Source: Arthrobacter sp. NIO-1057
GTDB taxonomy: Bacteria > Actinomycetota > Actinomycetes > Actinomycetales > Micrococcaceae
Assembly: GCF_900094805.1 (NCBI RefSeq)
Contig: NZ_FMAT01000001.1
Coordinates: 124,001-188,000 of the forward strand
Direction: 5' to 3'
DNA: 64,000 nucleotides
Shown: piece by piece, positions 54,160 through 61,000 of the stretch
Position numbering within the stretch: the stretch's first letter is position 1
Layout: every line of letters starts with the position of its first letter
Translations under genes and position numbers: made by a program
Notes under the pieces: generated by a model
What the model saw: the letters and a program-made list of their open reading frames with translations, nothing else
The model's database searches: none
What the model was told of the DNA's origin: nothing

Positions 54160-55443
54160 ATGCCTCCGGTCGTTAGTGCGTCTTGGTCACCGACGACGCA
54201 GTTCCCGGTGCATCGACGCTACCGGATCCCGCGTCTGTGGCAGTTGAACCTGCTGTGGATCCTCTTGGTCTTCAGCGTGGTCGCCTGGCGCCAAGGAACG
54301 CTGTTCACCGGCGGGCTGGACCAGGTGGTTGTACTCAAGGCGTTGCTGCAAACGGCGGTACTGTGCTGGGCAATCTTGCTGTGGATGTGGAGCGAAACCC
54401 GCCAGCCGGTGGGTGCGCGTAGCATCGCATTGCTCGCAATAGTCTTGGCCCTGAGCGTGATTGGGGCGATGGCAGATGGTAATTTTCTGGCTTCGTCCAT
54501 TATCGCGGTCCGCGTGGCAATGCTGGCCGTGACGGTGCTGTTCATCATGCGGGTTTACCCGGCACACGAAGTTCTGCTGGCCATGTGTGTCGGGCTGTCC
54601 GCGGTTGGCATTATCAGTTCTGGCACTGGGCTTGTATTGGGTGGAGGTGGTCGTCTAGCTGGCGGCATCCCTCCGCTGAGCCCCAATGAGATCGCCTTGC
54701 TTGCCGGTGTTCCGGCACTGGTTCTTTTTCATCAAGCGCTGCGCGCACAGGTGCGGTGGTGGCACGTTGGAATGCTGGTGGTGCTCAGCGCAATCCTGCT
54801 GCTCTCCGAATCGCGCACCGCGTTGATCGCAGCGGCATGCACAGCAGCAGGCATGCTGTTGATGCTCCGCAGGATCCCGTTGCAGACCGTCGTGGCGGCA
54901 CTAGCAGCTCTGCCACTGGTGTTCTACCTGGTGTTCCTGACTCCGGTACTGCAGAATTTGATGGCTCGTGAGGACAGCGCCTCGGTGATGACGCTGAACT
55001 CCCGGACCATCAGCTGGTCGGTAGTGCTGAACCTGCCCAATGATTCATGGCAAAGATGGATCGGCGCGGGACTAAGTCAAAAAACCATTGCTGTCGAAGG
55101 ACAATACTGGGACGAGCAAGTTTTCGATTCTTCGTGGATTTCCTTGCTCGCGCAAACTGGAATTATCGGAACACTGCTCGTGGCTCTCTGGGTTCTATTG
55201 ACAGTTTTCGCCGCTTTGCGTTCAGAGAGACTGCGCAGCTTACTGTTGCCGCTTTTGGCATTCGTGATCATCCGCAGTGTCATGGAAAACGGGTTGGTAG
55301 ATGCCGGTGCGCTATTCCTGATTTTCATGGTGCTCGCTCTGATGATGGAACCAGCCAGCAAACGTGCAGCCTTGGACTGGGACCACGCTGCACCCCTGCA
55401 ACGTAATCGGGTGAAGGACCCTCCGGTGGCGATGGGCAACTGA
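54160..55443 (+). CDS. Wzy-like O-antigen polymerase/ligase
   Basis: Polytopic membrane protein of 427 residues with about 11 helices and one larger extracellular loop (~255-330) containing NSRTISWSVVLNLPNDSWQRWIGAGLSQ, the arrangement of the Wzy_C/O-antigen ligase family. GGIPPLSPNEIALLAGVP and LLLSESRTALIAA are typical (SP-N and S-x-S-R-T-A). It would polymerise flipped repeat units outside the membrane, with Wzx and Wzz from the same operon. It starts two bases after the chain-length gene; the operon ends at the hairpin at 55454. Confidence 0.87.
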   Translation: MPPVVSASWSPTTQFPVHRRYRIPRLWQLNLLWILLVFSVVAWRQGTLFTGGLDQVVVLKALLQTAVLCWAILLWMWSETRQPVGARSIALLAIVLALSVIGAMADGNFLASSIIAVRVAMLAVTVLFIMRVYPAHEVLLAMCVGLSAVGIISSGTGLVLGGGGRLAGGIPPLSPNEIALLAGVPALVLFHQALRAQVRWWHVGMLVVLSAILLLSESRTALIAAACTAAGMLLMLRRIPLQTVVAALAALPLVFYLVFLTPVLQNLMAREDSASVMTLNSRTISWSVVLNLPNDSWQRWIGAGLSQKTIAVEGQYWDEQVFDSSWISLLAQTGIIGTLLVALWVLLTVFAALRSERLRSLLLPLLAFVIIRSVMENGLVDAGALFLIFMVLALMMEPASKRAALDWDHAAPLQRNRVKDPPVAMGN

Positions 55444-55453
55444 CCTTTAAGAC

Positions 55454-55494
55454 AGCGTATCCCGGCTCCGCACGATGCAGAGCCGGGATACGCT
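55454..55494. terminator. Bidirectional terminator between wzy-like and beta-helix genes
   Basis: A perfect 14-bp stem (55454-55467 with 55481-55494; AGCGTATCCCGGCT arm) with a 13-base loop between convergent genes. Confidence 0.82.
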
Positions 55495-55521
55495 ACTTGT
55501 ACCGTCAGAGTGCTCCAGAGC

Positions 55522-58119
55522 TTAACGCGGGTAGTTGCCGATACGCTTGGACGCCGGACCCTGGCCAATCAGGGAAGCGATATCGCTCGGCAATGCGGTG
55601 GCCTGACTGTTTTTTCCCGTCACACTGGTGGCCGGATTGTTGGCGCTGGTGAGCACCGTGTTGGCCGTGATTTCAAAAGAATTCAACTCTTGCCCGGTGG
55701 ACTGGCGGAAGGTTGGCAAAGTGGTGAATACCTCTGGGTTTCCGGCGGCTTTGGACCAGACAGCGGACCACTTCGGATTTGTGGTATTAATGCGGTGGTA
55801 AGCATTGGAGGCCAGAGAGATCTTCATCTGGTCTGCGGTATAGCTGCCGGAGTAGTCTTCAACAGCAAGAATCGCGTTGCCGCCGCCGGTATTGGAGAAC
55901 ACATTGTTCTTCGCGACAATGTTCTTATTGATCCATGTCATCGTGGTGTCTGGGAATGGCTGGCGCGGATCGTGTCCGGGGTCGGACTTGTTAGCGCCGC
56001 GCCGTGCATCCTGCACGATGTTGAGCACCCGGTTCTTTCCGCTAATGGTGTTGTTCCAGATCTTCACATCGCTGGTGTTGTTCAGTTTGAAGGCAAACCC
56101 CGAATTTTTTGCGATGCGGTTGTTGGCCACCACAGATTTGGCGGAGATTTCCAGTGACAGACCGTGACCGGTATTGGAGATTAAGTCGTTATTGAGGACC
56201 TTGGAATCGTAGACGGATTCATCCAGCCATAGTCCCGGACCGTAGTTGCTGTTGAGCTTGGAATCTTTCACCGTTACGCCTCGGGTGCGCCCGATCTTTA
56301 GCCCGCCAGAGACTGGAGAGGTATTGAACCGCTCGTGGTTATTACCAGTGGAGGTCAACTTATTGACAACTAGTCCATCAGAGTACACGGCGTTCATGCC
56401 CAGCATGCCGCTGCGTTGGATTTTCACGTTGCTCACGGTGTTCTTCACAGCGCTGACATTCAATCCGGTGGTCGCACTATCTTCGATGGTCAGGTTCTGC
56501 ACAGTGATGCCCGGCTTCTCGGCGGTAACGGCACCCATGTCAGGCACCGAAGGAGCGTATTTGCGCACGTTGATGCCTGACACAGTGGAATTGTCGCTGC
56601 GGATGCTCAGGGCCTTGACCAGCATGGAAGCGCGCACTGTTTTTCCAGTGGGGTCGGTGCCCAGATGCAGTTTGTCATTGGTGCGGTCTACATAGAAGGT
56701 GCCCGGCTTGAGGCTGGAAACGGAGGACACTTGGGTCTGCTTGCTCCCGTTGATCCATACCTGGTCGGGGTGGGCTGCCATGGGATAGCTGGAATTGATG
56801 AAGCCCCATGCTTCAGAAGTATTATCGTTAGCCCCGCGGGTGTAGGTCGGGCTGCTATCAAAATCGTAGTTCCAGCCCGATTTCACCCAACCATTGCTCG
56901 TGGCAGCGAAGCCAGTGACGGCTTGGGAACCATCGAGCCACACAGTTTCGCCCGGATATTCGCGTAGCTTGATGCTTTTGCCTGTGGGGATCACTACCGA
57001 CTCATGATAAGTGCCACCGCGCACTACGATGGTCTGCCCGTTAGCGGCTTTTGAAATGGCCTTAGACATGGTGCGCAGTGGTGCCGCAACGGTGCCACCG
57101 GATGCATCATTGCCGGACGCGGAAACATACAGTGCAGTGGACGGGATAGCACTCAGGGTCTCGGCACGCGGTGTCTGATCGCCGAGGTTTATGCTTTCGG
57201 AGTTGGGGGCAGTTTCATCGGTATCAGGGGCTGTGGTGGGAGGTGCGGAAGGTGATGGGGTAGGGGCTAGTTCTGGGGTCGGCGCCGGCGGTTCGGAAGT
57301 GGTGCGCGCGACAAGATTATCTACGTGCAAACCGGAATTCTTGGTGGCTCCGGCAGAAAGGTACCCGCCTATGCGCAAGTTGCCTTTGGCCGAGGCCAGC
57401 GCACTGGATGCGTCTTGCGTTGCTAACTGCCATCCCGGGGTGCGCTCTGCGGCTTCGAAAGCCCTGGCCTTCAATGATGTCGTTCCGTTGCCGGTGACGA
57501 AGAAGTCAAGATGGTATGCGGTTCCCGGGCGAGCTGCTGCGCTGATCTGCTTAGATTCCAGGACGTTCTTTTTCCCGTTGACGGTCCGTGAAATTTCCAG
57601 AGTCAATGTGCCAGTGCTTTGCAGCCGAAGCGACGCGGTGTATTCGCCATCAGCGGTACTCCGGGCGCTAAGGTGCGCGTAGGACGAACCCGTATCTGGT
57701 AGTGAGTCAAAGGAAACATCAACACCGGTCTGTAGGTTGGCCGCATTGATTGCCGCCGTTGCGAGGCTGAGTTTGCCGGGCACTAAGGTGATTTCACCCT
57801 GAGAGCCATCTACGGAGAAACGGTCTGGGCTGTTGGCTAAGTAGCTGATTCCACCTGAATTAGTGCCCCAACCAGAGTCAATCGTGCGATTCATGGCATC
57901 GGCGACCAATGTGGTCGATGCGACCGCTGGAACTGGGTTTAAAGAGGTGGCAATGATGCCGCACGCAGCGGCCAAGGCTAAGGCCGCGATCAGTCGTGGC
58001 CGATGGGAATTTTGGTCGGATTGATCCTGACCGAGGGGAACGTGATTTTTGGGAGAAAGGTTCAGCAAAGGATCCTCGGAACTCAACCCGTGCTCCCCAG
58101 CAAAACAGGCCTTGTTCAT
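55522..58119 (-). CDS. Secreted right-handed beta-helix protein with shared N-terminal domain
   Basis: Protein of 865 residues. A long n-region is followed by a signal/membrane segment (RPRLIAALALAAACGIIATS, ~42-61). Residues ~71-275 form the domain shared with the two giant proteins (TLVADAMNRTIDSGWGTNSGG). A Pro/Thr linker (276-330) leads to ALYVSASGNDASGGTVAAPL, the typical entry of DUF1565/parallel beta-helix enzymes, and many helix rungs (NNDLISNTGHGLSLEI, NNRIAKNSGFAFKLNNTSDV). Such folds act as polysaccharide lyases or epimerases; the catalytic residues were not identified. It is the only gene of the locus on the minus strand from 34 to 64 kb. Predicted role: trimming or modifying the exported polysaccharide. 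Confidence 0.85.
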   Translation of the reverse strand: MNKACFAGEHGLSSEDPLLNLSPKNHVPLGQDQSDQNSHRPRLIAALALAAACGIIATSLNPVPAVASTTLVADAMNRTIDSGWGTNSGGISYLANSPDRFSVDGSQGEITLVPGKLSLATAAINAANLQTGVDVSFDSLPDTGSSYAHLSARSTADGEYTASLRLQSTGTLTLEISRTVNGKKNVLESKQISAAARPGTAYHLDFFVTGNGTTSLKARAFEAAERTPGWQLATQDASSALASAKGNLRIGGYLSAGATKNSGLHVDNLVARTTSEPPAPTPELAPTPSPSAPPTTAPDTDETAPNSESINLGDQTPRAETLSAIPSTALYVSASGNDASGGTVAAPLRTMSKAISKAANGQTIVVRGGTYHESVVIPTGKSIKLREYPGETVWLDGSQAVTGFAATSNGWVKSGWNYDFDSSPTYTRGANDNTSEAWGFINSSYPMAAHPDQVWINGSKQTQVSSVSSLKPGTFYVDRTNDKLHLGTDPTGKTVRASMLVKALSIRSDNSTVSGINVRKYAPSVPDMGAVTAEKPGITVQNLTIEDSATTGLNVSAVKNTVSNVKIQRSGMLGMNAVYSDGLVVNKLTSTGNNHERFNTSPVSGGLKIGRTRGVTVKDSKLNSNYGPGLWLDESVYDSKVLNNDLISNTGHGLSLEISAKSVVANNRIAKNSGFAFKLNNTSDVKIWNNTISGKNRVLNIVQDARRGANKSDPGHDPRQPFPDTTMTWINKNIVAKNNVFSNTGGGNAILAVEDYSGSYTADQMKISLASNAYHRINTTNPKWSAVWSKAAGNPEVFTTLPTFRQSTGQELNSFEITANTVLTSANNPATSVTGKNSQATALPSDIASLIGQGPASKRIGNYPR

Positions 58120-58470
58120 TCAATATAGGTAACGGTTTCTGGGTCGCGCGGGCCCGCAATAAATGTTGGCATGGAATGAATCGTTATTCAATCGTGATGT
58201 TTCTCTCTTAGTTCACACATTTCGATGTTGACGAGGAAACTTCCCCCAGTGGCGAGTGAGTAATATTGGCGACCTTGAACAAGTAAATTGCGGGTAACGC
58301 GAGTATGCGTTCACTCGTGCGCCACGACGGTACGACACATATGCTCACCAGATGAGGAACGCATGCTTGCAATATGTTCCGGACCTTGCCGTTGATTTTG
58401 GGGATCGACGCCGGTGTAGCAAGCAAGCAATCGAACGTTGATTCTGCTGTTTAGATTTGGGGGTAACAGA
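58120..58470 (+). promoter_or_regulatory. Divergent control region between the beta-helix and glycosyltransferase genes
   Basis: A 351-base gene-less stretch. It contains the conserved segment copy B (58312-58358: CACTCGTGC, CACAT, GCTCAC, ATGAGG), a TTTTGGGGA box (58396-58404) and TTGGGGG-TAACAGA directly before the glycosyltransferase ATG. A 29-codon frame at 58352-58441 has no ribosome-binding site and is not called. Confidence 0.5.
58312..58358 (+). promoter_or_regulatory. Conserved upstream segment, copy B
   Basis: CACTCGTGC (58312-58320), CACAT (58336), GCTCAC (58343-58348) and ATGAGGA (58352-58358), matching copy A at 42138-42185 in order and nearly in spacing. It lies upstream of the glycosyltransferase gene. 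Confidence 0.5.
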
Positions 58471-59658
58471 ATGCAACGCACCGGTCATAATGACTCGCGC
58501 GCCAAACTGAGCATCGCCTTGGTTGGCACCAGGGGAGTACCTGCACGCTATGGCGGTTTTGAGACCGCTATCGAAGAGGTAGGGTGCCGTCTGGCCGAAC
58601 AAGGGCACGACGTTACCGTCTATTGCCGCGGTACTGCCAAAGACGAACGTTTGAGTGAATACCTGGGCATGAAGCTGGTGCATTTGCCAGCCATGAGGCG
58701 AAGAAGCCTTGAAACCCTGAGCCATACGGCACTGTCGGTGGTTCATGCAGTTCTCAAGCGGCCTGATGTCGCGATTGTCTTCAATGCAGCTAATGCACCG
58801 ACGCTCCCGCTACTTGGACTGGGGAGGATTCCTTTCGCAACACACGTGGATGGGCTGGAATGGAAACGGGCTAAGTGGGGACCCGTTGGCCAGAAGTACT
58901 ACCGGCTATGCGAGCGACTCTGCGTCTGGTGGAGCAAGGAATTAATTGCCGATGCTCGGGGGATCGCCAACTATTACACGTCGAAATTTTCGCGGGCAAC
59001 GAGGCTCATCGCCTATGGCGCACCGCAAATTCCCGAGGCCCCTGCCTCGAAACTGGCTACGCTGGGCTTGGAATCGGGAAAGTTCCATCTGATGGTGGCA
59101 CGCTTCGAGCCCGAGAACCACGTGGAGTTGATTGTCCGTGGCTACAGCCAGTCGCAGGCGAAACTCCCACTGGTGGTCGTCGGTTCGGCGCCATATGCCG
59201 AGCAATATACGCAGCAGGTGCACGCAGCAGCCACGGAGCAAGTCCGCTTCCTTGGCGGGGTATGGGACCAGGAACTGCTTGACGAACTCTATGCCCATGC
59301 ACTGGCCTACTGGCATGGGCATTCGGTAGGTGGCACCAACCCTTCACTGCTTCGGGCCTTGGGCGCAGGTACGGCAATTAACGCCTTTGACGTCAACTTC
59401 AACCGCGAAGTAGCCCAAGCAGCTGGGGAATACTTCACCGATGCTGAATCGGCTGCCCAGTTATTCGATAGCACCGAATCGCAGACGGCTACCGTCAACC
59501 ATCGCGCCCAGTTGGCCAGAATGCGGGCAAAGGACTACGACTGGGACGAAGTTGCCAAGGCATACGAGAACCTCTGTATGGATCTAGCTGGGGTCCGAAT
59601 GACTTCGAAAGAATTTGAAGCAGAACCGACAGTGGAATCTGGCCGTCGCCGTGCCTAG
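58471..59658 (+). CDS. Glycosyltransferase (GT4 with DUF1972 N-terminal domain)
   Basis: Cytoplasmic GT-B fold transferase of 395 residues from ATG 58471 (GGGGG upstream). The N-terminal domain starts LSIALVGTRGVPARYGGFETAIEE, the hallmark of DUF1972-type transferases, many of which are rhamnosyltransferases; YCRGTAKDERLSEYLGMKLVHLP follows. The C-terminal donor-binding domain has FHLMVARFEPENHVELIVRG and HSVGGTNPSLLRALGAG, with the E-x7-E position replaced by the GGTNPSLL segment. It would add a sugar, possibly rhamnose from RmlABCD, to the lipid-linked unit. It is the only recognised non-initiating glycosyltransferase in the window, so others must lie elsewhere. Confidence 0.88.
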   Translation: MQRTGHNDSRAKLSIALVGTRGVPARYGGFETAIEEVGCRLAEQGHDVTVYCRGTAKDERLSEYLGMKLVHLPAMRRRSLETLSHTALSVVHAVLKRPDVAIVFNAANAPTLPLLGLGRIPFATHVDGLEWKRAKWGPVGQKYYRLCERLCVWWSKELIADARGIANYYTSKFSRATRLIAYGAPQIPEAPASKLATLGLESGKFHLMVARFEPENHVELIVRGYSQSQAKLPLVVVGSAPYAEQYTQQVHAAATEQVRFLGGVWDQELLDELYAHALAYWHGHSVGGTNPSLLRALGAGTAINAFDVNFNREVAQAAGEYFTDAESAAQLFDSTESQTATVNHRAQLARMRAKDYDWDEVAKAYENLCMDLAGVRMTSKEFEAEPTVESGRRRA

Positions 59659-59766
59659 AGAAGACCTGAGAGCTTATAGGAACAAGGAAGCGTCTACCCC
59701 TGCGCCTGCGCTGGGTGTCATAGAGGAACAAACACGGTGCCTGTTCAATAAAAATTGGAGAAGATC

Positions 59767-60207
59767 ATGACCATTGGGTACGCAGCAGGCGCCTTCGACC
59801 TGTTTCACGTCGGGCACCTTAATATTCTCAGGCAAGCCAAATCCCGATGCGACTACTTGATTGCCGGAGTGGTCAGCGATGAAAGGCTGCTGCGGACCAA
59901 AGGACAACTTCCGGTGATCCCGGAAAGCGAGAGATTGGATATCGTCTCGTCGATTAGCTTCGTGGATGAGGCAGTTCTCGATTTTCATCCGGACCGTTTG
60001 CAGACTTGGAACGAGATCGGCTTTGACGTGTTCTTCAAGGGAGACGACTGGAAAGGGACGCATGAGGGGATCAGCTTGGAAGAGCTCTTCGCGACTGTCG
60101 GGGTACGGGTCGAATATTTCCCCTACACCGTGCATACCTCAAGTACCAAGCTCAGAGTGGCCCTCGGACAATTGAGTTCTCCATCTATACAGTCCCAGCG
60201 GGCCTGA
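59767..60207 (+). CDS. Cytidylyltransferase family protein (glycerol-3-phosphate cytidylyltransferase-like)
   Basis: Nucleotidyltransferase of 146 residues. HxGH is at 14-17 in GAFDLFHVGHLNILRQAK, then LIAGVVSDERLLRTKGQLPV, FFKGDDWKGT and the C-terminal SSTKLR (KMSKS-like) motif. This is the TagD/GCT and ethanolamine-phosphate cytidylyltransferase pattern, making CDP-glycerol or a similar CDP-alcohol. ATG 59767 has GGAGAAG upstream. Together with the CDP-alcohol transferase at 52045 it suggests phospho-alcohol substitution of the glycan (inference). Confidence 0.87.
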   Translation: MTIGYAAGAFDLFHVGHLNILRQAKSRCDYLIAGVVSDERLLRTKGQLPVIPESERLDIVSSISFVDEAVLDFHPDRLQTWNEIGFDVFFKGDDWKGTHEGISLEELFATVGVRVEYFPYTVHTSSTKLRVALGQLSSPSIQSQRA

Positions 60208-60226
60208 GTACAGAACCAAGCAAATC

Positions 60227-61000
60227 ATGAAAAGCGCGCAAGCAGTAGACCGTGAGGTCCATGACCCGGTCCCGGCCAAGTTTCGTCTCCTCCAGATGCT
60301 AATCGTTTTGGGATTCGCACTGGTTTCCTGCACGGCAGAGACAGTGGATTCGCCACAAGCTGCAGTGCCCGGGCAACCGGCGGAATCGTCTTTGGCCACC
60401 ATTGACAAGCAATTGCACGAATCAGCCGTGGCGGCGCCGACCACCGAGGCCGAGGCGCCGACCACTGAGGCAGAAAAATCCACTACAAAAACCGAGAGTT
60501 CCGTTTCTCCCTCCGAGAAAGCAGAGAAATCAACGTGGAAGAAGAATAAGGATGCGCAGAAAGTGGCCTCGGATTCCGAAGCTGCCGCCAGGCAACCTGC
60601 TACTGCCAAAGCAGTAGACCTTACTGAAGATGTCGAGGCCGGTCCGCACGCGCGTATGCGTATCAAGCGCATAGAGCAAACCCAATCTGAAGCAGAAGGC
60701 ATCGGACAAATTGCCGGAAACGCGACATTGGTTGAAATCGAGTTGTCCAACGATGGCACCACCACACTGAACTTAGACACGGCTCAAGTGCGCCTGTTCT
60801 ACGGTGAAGACCGGGAACCGGCGGCCTTGCTCGCCGACACCCGCAGTGCCGAACTCCCCGCAGAATTGGCCGCGGGCAAGCAGGCCACTGCCACTTGTTT
60901 ATTTAGCGCCCAAACAGCATCCGATACTGACGTGACCCTCGAATTTGAAACTGGCGCGACGAAGAAAATCCAACAGCTTGCAGGTGAGGTATCGCCATGA
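60227..61000 (+). CDS. Putative lipoprotein, paralogue of the gene at 44087
   Basis: Protein of 257 residues. A hydrophobic segment LLQMLIVLGFALVSC ends in a lipobox with C35. A long low-complexity linker rich in Thr/Glu/Ala/Lys (~40-140; APTTEAEAPTTEAEKSTTK) is followed by a beta-sandwich domain (~145-250: HARMRIKRIEQTQSEAEGIG, ATLVEIELSNDGTTTLNLD, VRLFYGEDREPAALLAD), matching the domain order of the lipoprotein at 44087. In both places it is directly followed by genes of a surface-protein block. The stop overlaps the next giant gene by ATGA. Likely a membrane-tethered partner for export or attachment. Confidence 0.72.
   Translation: MKSAQAVDREVHDPVPAKFRLLQMLIVLGFALVSCTAETVDSPQAAVPGQPAESSLATIDKQLHESAVAAPTTEAEAPTTEAEKSTTKTESSVSPSEKAEKSTWKKNKDAQKVASDSEAAARQPATAKAVDLTEDVEAGPHARMRIKRIEQTQSEAEGIGQIAGNATLVEIELSNDGTTTLNLDTAQVRLFYGEDREPAALLADTRSAELPAELAAGKQATATCLFSAQTASDTDVTLEFETGATKKIQQLAGEVSP

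Noticed and set aside
58352-58441. 29-codon frame before the glycosyltransferase
   Set aside because: No ribosome-binding site; the conserved signal there is better explained as promoter DNA.
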